64,000 nucleotides of DNA from Triglochin maritima (taxonomy: Eukaryota; Streptophyta; Magnoliopsida; Alismatales; Juncaginaceae): the NCBI GenBank assembly GCA_963682175.1, contig OY821784.1, forward strand, positions 27,199,621-27,263,620. The letters are read 5' to 3'. Shown piece after piece: positions 9,486 to 20,924 of this stretch. The notes under the pieces were generated by a model. The model did not search any database and had not been told where the DNA came from. It saw only the letters and a program-made list of their open reading frames with translations. The position numbers and the translations under genes are program-made. Numbering within the stretch: the first letter of the stretch is position 1; every line of letters begins with the position of its first letter.

Positions 9486-12426
9486 TGATTAGTAGAATAT
9501 CATGCATCATATTCATGCTATATATCCTTTATTTTACATTAATATTGTGTTACTTGAGTTGTTGTTTGTAGTGTTTCAGGAGTTAGGTAATAAAGATGAG
9601 GAAAGGAGCAAAAGGGACCTAAATGTAGCAAGTATGGACTGATTTGGAAGGATCTGGACCTATTTGTAATGCACAAGGACTAGATCGCAAATCAAGAAGG
9701 ACCCAAGTGCAAACCCGGACGGACCTGATTAAGAAGTGCAAAACATGGTGACACATGACTTGGATCATATCCGTATTTCGTCAATTAAACTCAAAGTGAT
9801 TCAAATCAGCAGACCAGGATTTGACCCCATATGCCAAATGAAGAAATCAAGCGCGACACAAAATTTCAACCCGATCAGAGCCATTTGATATGCCACTGGC
9901 GGATCAAAATGGTCCAAATAAGTTGAAATTTTGGTCGTACGTCAGTTATTTGGTTTGGAGCATTCCTGGACTATCATATGTGATTTTGAGTCGTCCGATT
10001 ATTCTCAGATTAATCCTAACCATGTATTAGTCTATATATACAATTGTAATCCCTCCTCTCCACCTCTTCTTCCTTCTTCCCCCATTAGAGTAAGTTTTAG
10101 TTTCATGTTTAAGTAGTGTAATAAGGGGCTTGGAGAGGAGCAAACTTTGTATTTTTGTTTCTTAATCTAGTTTTTGTTTTTGTTCATTACTTTAGTGTCT
10201 TTACTTTGATGCAATTTCATTTATGTTGTTCTTTGCTTAATCTTGTTTTGCTTCATTTCTATTTTGGGTTTATGTTCTTTTCATGCTTTCTTTAGTGTAG
10301 AGATGACTAGAGAGTAGTCCATCCCTATTGGGGGGTGGAGAAGAAGGTGATTGATCTTGTGATGGATTAGTGTGTGTGTGTGTTAATCTTAATCATTTGA
10401 GCCTTACATGATTTCCAAAACCATCTAATGGGTTTCACTCTTATCTTTGATGTGCTAATGCTCTTGAATGAAGCTTAGCACATGCTTAGATTAGTGGGCT
10501 TATTTTATGGGGAATGATGAGGTTAGGATAAAGATGGAGTGGAAGAAGGGAACAAGACAAGTTCATGCATGTGCTTATGTTGGATTTATCCAAATTAATG
10601 TCTTGTATGTTTTAATGATTCTGATAAATCTTATTTCATGTGGAGACATAGTTGGATTTGAGTCATTATGCATGCGAACATATTTGCTTCATTTCAATTA
10701 TAGTCTTGTATGTTTTAATGATAATGTATTATCTTATTTCATGTGAAGGCAAAGTTGGAATTGAGTTTTATGGATTTCAGGTATGACATGTTTTGATGAG
10801 CACATTTGAACACACGCACACAACACACATTTTCGTATTCGCATTCTTTCTCTAGTTCCTGAGGGGTTTAGTTTTATTGCTTATTTTCCGCTTTCTTTCG
10901 CATTGTAGCGTAGTGTTGAACGTTTTAATTAAACCGCAAGTGCGCGACCGCGTTGAAGCGTGGCAAATACAGGTCGTCCACAGGGAGGTGAGCAGCCTCT
11001 CATTTGCACGAAATCAAGTGGCAAAAAATGGAGAAGAGAGTTTGATTATCCTACTCTACGCTACACTACACTACGAAGTACGAAATGCGAACGAAAAGCA
11101 ACAAACAATGAACTACCAAACTAAACTAAGAACTAAATAAGTGCTGGAATTCAGAAATAGAAAGCCCCTAAGGGGTGGAGTGAGTGCACACATGCAAAGA
11201 GGTGGGTGTTGAACACATTCTTTAAGCACAAATGAAGGTGGTGTTATCATGCATAGGAAGTGTCTAAATGTTATGACAAAACCTATCAATCCATTCACCA
11301 ACCTAGTTGATTAACATTTACATATACAAGTTGTTTATTTCAGAACCTAAACAAGCATGAGAGGTGTCTAATCATTTTGGCAAAACTCATCAAGTTATAA
11401 ATTCTATCCTAAACAAGCAAGCATGCATTCATGTTTTATCAACACATTGTAATAAAGCATTCATTTCATTCTCTAATGCATGTATGAACATCAACTCCCA
11501 CCAAAGGGGATGGAACTACTCACTACACATTAGACTAATTATTAAACTAAGCAAGAAAAGCATATTAACTAAGCTACTAAAACTAATGAAATGAAATTAT
11601 AGAAAGTAAAACAAGCAATACGAAACAAACAACATAATAAAGAATCTTTTATTAAAATGACTCACAATTCAAGTAGCACCTCCTACTTTAGTGTGTGCTT
11701 CAAGACCTCACTTCTAGTAGGAAGAATAACCACTCAAAATGTGAAGTGATTATAATGGAAGGTGAAGAGTTCTATTTATAGCCATAGAAAAAGGCAATCA
11801 GGGACAATCCCCCGATGTGGGGCTAAAAATACCAGAAATGTACTAAATACACACTAATACGCGACCCACCAAAATATTAGCAGATTTGGGCCAAAACAGA
11901 CCGCTAATTGGCGGTCTATATGCTTCGGATCACGCTGGATTTTATTCTAGGCTTTTCTGGATGTCTTGGTTAGTCTTTGATGCATCTACTTCACTTGTTG
12001 GTGCTTCGACCCAAAAAGAATTTCCAAAATACTCCCCATGATGGTGTGGAGTTTTCTGTTTTGCTCTTTGGTCCTTTGGTCTTACGTTCAGGTCCTTCTA
12101 CCTTGCATCTTAGTCCCCAGGTCTCACAATTCAGTCCTTTTTGCATGCTTTTGGGTCCTTTTATGCTTCATCTCTTCAAACCTATTTATTTCTGAAATTT
12201 AAACATAAAACTCGTCACGTAGCATTGTTTAGGTGAAAGATAATGGATATAAGATACAAATATAAGCATGAAATGATGTCAATCACGTAGCATCGACTTC
12301 ATCCTTTTTTCTTTTCCCACTCGAGTATTGTGAACTCGACTCGCAAACGCTCCTTGTGGATCGACCCGTACTTGCCACCGCTTCAACGCGGCCGTGCATT
12401 TGTGGGTATTTTAACTGATTCAATCA
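9486..12426 (+). mobile_element. Solo LTR (Athila-type), TSD CCTCC, itself interrupted
   Basis: It starts TGATTAG at 9486 and ends TTCAATCA at 12426, with perfect CCTCC duplications at 9481-9485 and 12427-12431. Sense orientation is plus. Its sequence is split by another solo LTR at 10914-12285; without that insertion the LTR is about 1.56 kb. It lies in the body of the CACTA element. Confidence 0.9.
10914..12285 (-). mobile_element. Solo LTR nested in another solo LTR, TSD CGTAG
   Basis: It begins TGTTGAAC and ends TCAATCA, flanked by perfect CGTAG duplications (10909-10913 and 12286-12290). It is in the opposite orientation to its host LTR. It carries the near-palindrome CCGCTAATTGGCGG (11901-11914) about 120 bp upstream (minus sense) of a TATA box CTATAAATAG at about 11772-11781. 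Confidence 0.92.
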
Positions 12427-12431
12427 CCTCC

Positions 12432-13586
12432 CCAAACCCCAACCCTAAACCAAAACTCGACACCCAACCACGATCACAACTCCAAACCCGAACCCTATCA
12501 GCGAATGAAGCCCCAAACCTGACCCCAAACAAGTATTTAGATTATAATTTGGATTTATAAATTTAGATTGTTTGTATAAATTAATTTATATAAGCTTTTA
12601 GATTAACTATAAGATGTTATTGTTAAGTAGTTTAGATTATTTGTTTTGATAAATTTAGATTATTTATTTTTGTTTGAATGTAGTTTGAATTTGATTATTT
12701 TGATCGTTTAAATGTAACTTTAAATATAGTTGAAATATAATTGGAATATATTTTGAATGTAGTTTAAATATCTGAATGTGAAATGCAATGTTTATATGCA
12801 TTGTCGAGTTCTTTTTGTGCCTCCAGGGATTTAAAGAATTTTTTTTGAATTATAAGGAGATTTGCCGAATCTTTTTTTTTAAATTCAGCAGAAAATTGTA
12901 ATTAATTACACGTTATTGATTCCCCTATAAAAATTAAATGTAATTTAAAGTCAAACAAGTATTTCCGTCTTGTAGGATCAAACATTTTGTCTTGTAGGAT
13001 TAAATGCAATTGATACAATTTTAAGTCAAGCATGTTTAATTTTAAATTGTAATCAAATGAAATTAAACAAAGGTTGGGGTTGGTGTATTAAATTTTGAAT
13101 TTTGGATTGTATTTTGTATTCAAAATTGTATTTTATTGTAAAGTTTAAGATTATTATTAGTTTCAATTATTTAATGTGGTTCGATACATTCTTTGTGAAT
13201 TTATAATGGTTTCTTTTAGGTTTCTTGCGTAATGACAACAATGACAATTTTTTTTACTACGGTATATGTCCTTATGTTTTTCAAATTTTTACTAACAGAT
13301 ATGTATTGTCGGTGTTATCCTGAACATAATTCTTGTTATAACAGCCAACGTTGACGGTGGGTTTAAACCATAACGACAGATAACATCCGTCGGTGATATC
13401 CCAAGTATAATTTTTGTTATAACAAAAAATACTGAAACATAGGTTACCAATGATCGATAGACACCATTGTCGTTGAATTTGTCAAATGGCTTTGACAATG
13501 ATACACCGACATATTCGTGTTGTTGGTGAATCATTTATAATCTAACTCGATTGGGCCTTCCCCTCACCTTCCCCGCACCACAACGT
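12432..13586. other. Right part of the CACTA element, no gene
   Basis: From 12432 the sequence continues the C-rich block interrupted by the solo LTR ('ccaaaccccaaccctaaacc'), then becomes AT-rich. CACTA-type subterminal units occur at 13290-13530. No ORF of substance and no terminal CTAGTAGTG were seen. Confidence 0.5.
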
Positions 13587-14160
13587 TTGTTAATAGCATT
13601 TCATACATAATATCGTTGCTCTATATTCTTTATTTTACCTCATTTGTGTGCTAATCGGGTTTGTTAGTGTTTTTCATGTTTACGTAATAGAAAATGGAAA
13701 GGAAGTAAAAAAAGACTAAATTGCCAGAAAAACGACCGATTTTTTAAAATTTTGGACCTCTTTGTATTGCTCTAGGGTATAATTATAAGTTAGGAAGAAC
13801 CTAATTGAAAACCAGAGGGACCCAAGTGCAAAATATAAGTTTTTTATGCAAAAATCCCTCAAACTCAAGAACTTGAAGAGTTTTCTTGCAATCAAGGTCA
13901 AAAAGTTCTCACGTATGTGCAAAATATAGAATTTAAGTTGTTGTGCCAGTTTCAGGCAGATCAAACTCAACTGATCTGTTTTTTGTAGATCTAGTGTGGG
14001 TTCAAGAGTTCGAATTTGGGTAGTGGCACAACTGATTGGGTTTGTTTGCACTTGACTTATCCAGAGTTGATTGTGACCGTTGGATTGGTCTCATATTGAT
14101 TAAACCACACTTTTTTATGTTAGTTTTATGATTAGTTAGTAATTCCACGTATAGGGGTGG
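13587..14160 (+). repeat. Diverged fragment of an Athila-type LTR (5' part)
   Basis: The segment follows the order of landmarks seen at 9486-9900: 'catacataatatc...tctttattttac', then 'gagaaaggaag'-like text, 'gaccc aagtgcaaa' and a run of short purine blocks. It is much more diverged than the solo LTRs and the right part is missing. Boundaries are approximate. Confidence 0.45.
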
Positions 14161-14449
14161 AGGATGATGTGTTTTGATATGTTTGTGGATATGTGATGCC
14201 TCACTTGTGCCCATTATTTGTTCTTCATGTTAGATTTCTAGATGTGTATGATTGATGCTCAGGATTGATGGGTGGATGACCACGTAGGATCTTGATTTAT
14301 ATGCTAGTTATGGTTCTTCTTTCATATGTTTATTGATCTTTATCTTCTGAATGACCGGGTTCATCTTGTTGTTGAAAGGAATGTATTCTAAAATTTTTAC
14401 TTTTATATGTCAATTATTATGAATTATCTGTGCAAGCTTTTTGTTCCTT

Positions 14450-14775
14450 GATTATTGTATTCGTCTTTTGGAAGTGTTAAGGAAGATGCTCTTGGTCCTT
14501 AACCGTAGAGCTCTCGAAGATAATGGTTTACATAAATAAAAAATTATTCACAATCATGGTAATTAACATGGAACATTAATTACAGAGATAAGATTGTCGC
14601 GTTGGTCATCGATTATTGTACCTCTACAAATATTTGACGACACGAGTATATAAAAGAGGAAAAGATTACTTTTATATATTGATTAGACCTAACAAATAAA
14701 CATTATGAAATTGTGTTATGTGTCATTAATGTTCTATTATGTCTTGGATCCTAAGATATGAGACTTGTATTTTTT
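14450..14775. repeat. Inverted copy of 1315-1660
   Basis: Reverse complement of the copia-adjacent fragment at 1315-1660. The shared order is 'gagctct', 'ttacataaa', 'acatggaacattaat', 'acaaatatttg' and 'cctaagatatgagac'. It is probably a second remnant of the same retroelement family in opposite orientation. Confidence 0.6.
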
Positions 14776-15773
14776 CACATAAGGAGTGTTGAATTTGATT
14801 ATTGTCAAAAGCTATCAATGAGTATAGTGATAAAGGCATTAGTTGGTTGAACGTGACTTATGCTGGAAAAGATAACTAGTCAAAAGATTGACATTGTCCC
14901 TCTTAATTGAGTGGTGATATTAGTGGGCCCCTTGATAAAGCAAATTTATCTTTAGAGTTTGGTGAACACTTGGAGGCGAATCGGCGTGCGATTCGATGAG
15001 CAACGGAACTCCAAATCTTCAAAAACGTTTTAGAGAACCTTTGGGTATGATCCTCTATTTATGATTTATTTTAATATATGTAGGATTGCATGATATTAGA
15101 ATAAACACAAAATAATGTACATAAAATTGCTGAAAATATGAAATCGATCATGTATGTTTGTATTAATATTTTGAAAATATACACATATATAGGGATGTCC
15201 CGAAACAGCGTTAAATTTAAAATTTAAAACACAAGCATCACGAGGAATTAACCCCAAATGTGCGGGAACGCTACTCATAAAACATCCAAGAGGGTGCACC
15301 ATATTACATCAGAGTTTGTCAAAATACATGATTACATCAAAATACAGACAAAGGTAAAATACAAGTAATCATGATGACCTTGAAGAGTTAAAAGAGAAGA
15401 TCTTGGTCCCAAATACGCTCGCTCGCAGTGACCACCCAACAACACCTACTGAGGTCCTAAAATGCAAATGTGACAACAATACCCGAGTTTCCAGAAAGAA
15501 ACCCCATATACCAAGTCCACCTATATGAAATGCAATATATAGTACAGTAAAATGAACCTATCATACTAGTGGCATGTCATGTTATCAGCAACAAGGGAAA
15601 CAATCCCCTAAAGGGTAAATTGGGACATCTGTCCCACAACATCAACGGGCCTCCCTTAGAGACCTACCGTAGGCACATACGGTCTTACGGACAGTACGCA
15701 ACGCACCCACACACGCGGCTACACTAAACAGGGGTTCCGTGAGGGTCGTCCGCACTTCCGCGTCAAACAGTAT
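14776..15773. other. Unassigned repeat-like DNA left of the gag-protease element
   Basis: No gene seen. From about 15090 to 15773 the composition becomes moderately GC, with short ORFs and text such as 'ggacatctgtccc' and 'cgtaggcacatacgg', resembling LTR or leader DNA of an older retrotransposon. The inserted element at 15774-23096 interrupts it; the sequence resumes at 23102. Confidence 0.35.
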
Positions 15774-16942
15774 TGATGCATTGCATACATTGCATCATAT
15801 GTCTTTCATTTAGATTACTTTTATATCAATAAATGCTACTAAGGTATGTGTTTAGTCGTATTTACAGAATACAGGGACCTGAATGCAAATTACCCACATT
15901 CCGAGCATAAACGCGTGCAAAAGATTCATTTCTATCATAAAGACCGAGTTCAAGTTTATCGGGTTCCGAATGGAAATGAATCCAAGCATAAAAGCATTCA
16001 AGGAGCTAATCACAAAAAGGTCAAGGGCTTAATTGCAAAATGCCAAGGACCAGATTGCAAAAGAAAGGATCAAGTTATTTTGTTGGAAAAGTCAAAAGAA
16101 AAGTCAAAAATAAATCCCCAACAATGGAAGGAATAATCCGGAGTTCAAGATAATGGAAAGAATCATCCAGACGCGTAAATAAAGATCAAATCATACCATA
16201 AACACATGACCAAAATCCGGACCCGAGCAGACCTGATTGTGCGACGTTTTCGCCGCACAACACCTTCAATATGCGGCGTTTCTGCCGCCCAGTCATTGAT
16301 CTGTGTGCCCGATTTTCGTCCAGTGTCGGGTCGACGCGTGTACTATCCTTTTATGTATTGGTATCCCCTGTATCGGCTATAAATAGCCCTGTAGGACGAA
16401 TGTAACACATCTTTGAACCTTTGGTCTTGGATCATTAGTAATAAAATTCTGTTCTTTTAATTCTTGTTTTAGTTTTCTTTTAATGTCTCTAGGATCCCTT
16501 CTTCTTCCTCCCTCCATGAGTTTCTAACTCTTTCCAAAGGGTGGAGGTGATGGAATTAGGGGTAGAGAAGATGAATGCATGTTATTGTTTTAAGTTCGTG
16601 ATTAGTATATTTTGATTACTTGAATTTATGTTAAATCATTTATCTTGTAATGCTTCATAACTAACATGATTTATTTCAAGTTTCTCCATTCTCCAATCTA
16701 AACCTAAATCTAAACCTCCACCCAACGGATTTCTCTTCTTATTTCTTGTTTTAATTCTAATTGCTTTTGTTTCGTACTTTAGATAATTAAATCAAAAATA
16801 CCAAAAACCCAATTTATTTCTTCCCCCTTCTTCCCCTTAATCGAAAATAACATTAACAACGAAATCTCTCCCTCCTTGTGTTCGACCCGTACTTGCCACG
16901 TCTTCATAGACGCCGTGCACTTGCGGTATAAAATTTACATCA
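15774..16942 (+). repeat. 5' LTR of the gag-protease element
   Basis: 1169 bp, TG...CA. U3 carries the paired palindromes at 16241-16256 and 16273-16288, each with one transition relative to the 3' LTR that breaks its symmetry at a CpG. An AATAAA at about 16440 lies downstream of the TATA box. Confidence 0.95.
16378..16386 (+). promoter_or_regulatory. TATA box of the 5' LTR
   Basis: TATAAATAG, about 90-140 bp downstream of the paired palindromes. The likely pol II start of the genomic RNA lies just after. The 3' LTR has the same box at 22528-22536. Confidence 0.75.
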
Positions 16943-16948
16943 AGTTTT

Positions 16949-16965
16949 TGGCGCCGTTGCCGGGG
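16949..16965 (+). other. Primer binding site, tRNA-Asp
   Basis: TGGCGCCGTTGCCGGGG, six bases after the 5' LTR. It matches the complement of the 3' end of plant tRNA-Asp, the usual primer of Athila/Tat elements. Confidence 0.93.
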
Positions 16966-18387
16966 AGGCGACGCAGATTTTGTGTTTTTGTGTTTTCGAT
17001 TTTATCCTGTCTACGTTGTGCGCGATCTAAGTATTTGAATTTGTGTAGCAGGAGACAACAGAGCGCGTGGCGAAATCCGGGAGCGTTCTGAGACACTTGG
17101 GCGGCGGAATCGCCGCATCTAAAAGGTGACTTGCGGCGGAATCGCCGCACAAGCTAGGGTTCTGGTCTTCAAATTTCTGGGGCATCGTCGGCATCTCTGG
17201 GTGGTCACATTGAGCTACTGGAATCTCCGAGAGCGGGCGGCGAACCCGACTGAGCATTGCGGAGGTAACTTTTCTTGCCTTTCTCGTAAAATCTGAATAG
17301 TTGAAAAGTTTCCTTTCGTAGAATTGCACGTGTTAGGGTTACAATTCCATAATTGACAATAATTCAACTCTGACCTAAAATTGGCAAAATTAGAAAGACC
17401 TTAGTGCATGCATCATATAATGTTTTGCTTGCATTATTCTTGCTAAATTCTTGCAAATTAATACTTGTTGAAGATTGCTGGAGGCAAGGTACGTATCGAG
17501 GTTTTTATCGATTGCATTAGAGCATATAATTTAGTTGCATACAACCTTGCAATTGCCCCCATTAAAAGGACCATTGTTTGACTATCTTTGCTAGATTTAA
17601 GTTAAACTATCTTAAGGGCAACTCCGTAGGAAAAGATACGGTGGGGATTTCATCACCCTCCCGTAGCCCACAAACCACAATCCTGAAGTGTCGCCTAAGC
17701 CAAAAAAATTTAAAATCAATTAGACATTGACCCCTAAGGACTCGGACTCAATTAAGGAGGAGATTGGTTTGACTTGCTATGACCTGAAGCTAATTGAATT
17801 CAATTTGGTGTCTAGAAAGTGTTTTTGTGTCGACGAAAGTCTTCCAAGCGACGTGGTTGTCTAATTGGCACCGACTCTGTCGGAAGCGCCCCCACTAGCT
17901 ATACACTAACTGGCCAACTTGGTTTGATTGGTGAGGGAGGTGAATCAAGCAAATCAATTCGACTCAACCAGTTAGGAGTCGTCTAGATCTAAGTGACACT
18001 AGGTCTAGGATTGTTTTGACCGTGCTTGTTCAGGAAATTTCTGACCAACCCTAATTTTTATCCTTTAGAGTTAAGTTTCCCTTCTCGTCTGAGTCTTCTT
18101 TCCCTTCTCATCCTTACCTTTCTATTGTTTGTTTCCTTTAAAAAAAATAAAAAAAAAAATTTGAAAAATTTAAAATTCAAAAAAAAAAAAAAACGAAAAA
18201 AAAGAAGTAATTAATTCTTGAAATTAAATTTGGAATTTAAATTTGGAATTTGAATTCAAAAATTGATTCAACCCGGTGCACTCAGATTTGGATTCGGGAC
18301 TTGAGTAATCGACTCTCACGAGTTCATCTAGATTCCAGTCTGGAACTTAACCCCAATCCACCTGTTGCACCACCTCACCCAGATCCA
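16966..18387 (+). other. Long leader of the gag-protease element
   Basis: About 1.4 kb of untranslated sequence between primer site and gag. It holds the twin palindrome, a block 'ggtggggatttcatcaccct' (17640-17659) also present in the leader of the element at 24617-36010 (33815-33835, minus), and an A-rich tract at 18138-18208 before gag. No long ORF of its own. Confidence 0.7.
17101..17148 (+). promoter_or_regulatory. Twin palindrome in the leader
   Basis: Two identical palindromes GCGGCGGAATCGCCGC at 17101-17116 and 17133-17148, starts 32 bp apart, about 135 nt after the primer site. The same arrangement (16 + 16 + 16 bp) occurs in U3 of the LTR. Candidate RNA dimerisation or packaging hairpins, or a repeated protein site; function is inferred from position only. 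Confidence 0.6.
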
Positions 18388-20811
18388 ATGGGTGAGAACG
18401 TAGTGGACCCGCCTGTTGCACAACCTATAACTCTGAGGGATCGATGCTATCCAACGATGGCTGCTCAGCCATCGTGCATCGTTATGCCCACCATCCCGGG
18501 TCGCGACTTCGAACTTAAGGCACAATACATGAGTATGTTGCCTAAGTTCACCTCTAGGGAAGACCCATATCTCTTCCTTAGAGAATTTGAAGAAATCTGC
18601 TCTCTTATGCAATACCAGCATATCCCTGAAGAGGCAGTGCGTCTGAAATTCGTGCCTCTAGCACTGAAGGACGACGCTAAGAAATGGCTATATAGTCTAG
18701 CCGAAAGATCTATTAGAAGTTGGGCTGAGTTTGTTCAAGTGTTTCTAAAAAAATATTTCCCCAACCATAAGACTATGAAGATTAGGAATGAAATTGTTGC
18801 ATTCGTTCAGTCTGAGAGCGAGCCGTTCTATTCCTATCTTGAGAGATTTAAGAGTGTCTTGACCCAATGCCCTCATCACGGAATTCCGAAGTGGCAATTG
18901 TGCCAAATTATCTATGAGGGATTGACACCCACATCTAGGGCTATGCTAGAATCCGTGAGCCAAGGGAATTTTATGTCCAAAAATGAAAATGATGCCTGGA
19001 CTTTTCTTGAGGATTTAGCTGAAAATAGTATGCAATGGGACAATGCTAGAACACCCATCAACCCGAGTATTGGATCTAGAATAGCGAGTCAACCCCGACC
19101 AGGTGTCTTAGCTATAGATTCCAACATAGCGGCCGAGGCAAAACTAGCTACCCTAATGCGTAGAATGTAAAGTCTAGAACTGCAAAACCAAACCCGACAA
19201 GCATCCCCTACCCCTTGCTCTAGATGTGGTCAGACTGGTCATTTAATGGAGGACTGTGTGAACCTGGAACATGTTAATGCCACATATAACAATTCTAGAA
19301 ATGATCCTTACGCATCAACCTATAACCCAGGTTGGCGTAATCATCCCAATTTTTCGTGGACCCAACAAGGACAACCTCCTAGACAACAACCAACCCCATA
19401 TAACCAAAATAATACATCATCTGGGGGTAATAATAGAAATCATGAGGTTAGGTTGACAAAATTAGAAAATTTAATGACAACTTTTATACAAACAACCAAC
19501 CAATCATTCCAAAGGATAGAGACACATGTCAGCCAATTAGCACAAATAATAGGTGAAAGAGAAAAGGGCCAATTTCCAAGTCAACCTGAGGTGAACCCCA
19601 GAACTAATAATCAATATCAATCTTATCAACCACCTTCAGGAAATAACAACCCTAGACCGGTTCAAATGGTTAATGAGGAAGGACCGTTCCAACAAATCAA
19701 TGCTGTAGTATCATTACGGTCCGGAAGACAAATTGACAATAATGTGGTAAACCCTAGAATGACTAATCAATCTAGCCATCAAGCACCCACATATGACTTG
19801 ACCATTGAACCCGACGTCCAAACTGAAAAGCCCAATCCGCCTACCCAACCTGAACCTGTAGCTCAACCTGAACCTGAGCGAGTCTATGTGCCTAAAGCCC
19901 CATTTCCCAATAGACTCAAAAAGAACTCTAGTGCACAAATAGAGAAAATCTTGGAAGTATTTAAGCAAGTCAAGGTAAACATTCCACTCTTAGACATGAT
20001 TTAACAAATACCTGCTTATGCTAAATTCTTAAAAGATTTGTGCACTAAGAAGAGAAAAACGAATGTACCAAAGAAGGCATTCTTAACTGCAAACATATGC
20101 TCAATTCTTTCCAACACATCTCCTATAAAATATAAGGATCCTGGATGTCCCACAATTTCATGTTCAATAGGAGATACGTTTATCAATAAAGCCCTTCTAG
20201 ACCTTGGTGCAAGCGTTAACTTGCTCCCATTTTCTGTCTACGAGCAACTCAACCTTGGTCCACTGAAACCCTCTAAGACAACCCTCCAATTCGCCGATTG
20301 TTCTGTTAAGAAACCGAGAGGTATAGTAGAGGACGTTTTGATTAAGGTTGGTGACTTTATTTATCCAGTGGATTTTGTCGTACTTGATACTGAACCTGTT
20401 GTAAATCCTAATCGACAAATCCCTGTAATTCTAGGTAGACCCTTTTTAGCCACTTTGGAAGCATTAATAAACTGTCGAAATGGGCTCATGCAATTATCTT
20501 TCGGGAACTTAAAAGCAGAATTTAATATCTTCCATATTGATAATGAGCCAGAAATAATATGCAACCCAAGTGATGTTGTGATGAGAGCACGTATGTATCA
20601 GAATTCTGAATCAAATAAATCATCACATAAGCAAAAAGGAAGTAAGAAAAAAGGGAGTGATTCATTTACTCAACCACCATCACTCGAGCAAATAAGCGAA
20701 CCAATTCAAGTGAGAAGAGTGGAATCTTTTCCTCAAGTCAACATGGGGAACAATTCAACTGGATACATGCACCAATATGGTGTCATTCAATCCAGTTCTG
20801 ATTATGGTTGA
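18388..20811 (+). pseudogene. gag-protease gene with two in-frame stops
   Basis: One reading frame runs from the first ATG at 18388 (open from 18250 without an ATG) to 20811, interrupted by stops at 19168-19170 and 20002-20004. Gag contains the retrotransposon gag core ('YLERFKSVLTQCPHHG', 'LCQIIYEG') and after the first stop a CCHC knuckle, CSRCGQTGHLMEDC (about 19216-19257). The protease follows with '[17 protein letters not shown]'; the active-site triplet is DLG (Asp codon 20200-20202) where most gypsy proteases have D-T/S-G, as is usual in Athila-type elements. 'ILGRPFLAT' is the second protease hallmark. The frame then ends with no reverse transcriptase. The sequence is close to residues 120-800 of the polyprotein at 27771-33398. 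Confidence 0.92.
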
Positions 20812-20882
20812 CTTTGAGCAAACTCAACCCCTCTACCGCAAGCCGACGCAGGTAATAAGTGCATTTATTGTATTTGTGCATA

Positions 20883-20919
20883 CATTGAGGACAATGCAGG
20901 ATTTAGGTGTGGGGGGGTG
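20883..20919 (+). promoter_or_regulatory. Internal polypurine-like tract with CATTGAGGACAATG
   Basis: An imperfect hairpin, CATTGAGGACAATG (20883-20896), is followed by AGGTGTGGGGGGGTG (20905-20919). The same pair lies downstream of pol in two other elements of the window (27450-27488 and 62831-62869, minus). It resembles the terminal polypurine tract and could be a second, central-type plus-strand primer. Inference. Confidence 0.5.
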
Positions 20920-20924
20920 TTTAT

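Larger units (their letters stand above)
5624..13540. mobile_element. CACTA (En/Spm) DNA transposon, non-autonomous and interrupted
   Basis: The left end starts CACTACTAGAAAAACA, the canonical plant CACTA terminus. It is followed by many subterminal units of the type ACCGACGGATA / TCCGTCGGTG, on both sides of an inserted copia element (5640-5730 and 8654-9300). Similar units ('atccgtcggtgatatccc', 'caccgacatattcgtg') reappear at about 13290-13530, which I take as the opposite subterminal region. No CTAGTAGTG terminus is visible there, so the right end is lost or too diverged and the end coordinate is approximate. No transposase coding sequence is left. Confidence 0.7.

Noticed and set aside
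12430..12500. Interstitial telomere repeat (ccctaaacc)
   Set aside because: Only single degenerate copies in a C-rich leader-like stretch.
16949..16965. tRNA-Asp gene fragment
   Set aside because: Only the 3' 17-nt complement is present at the LTR edge, as expected for a primer binding site.
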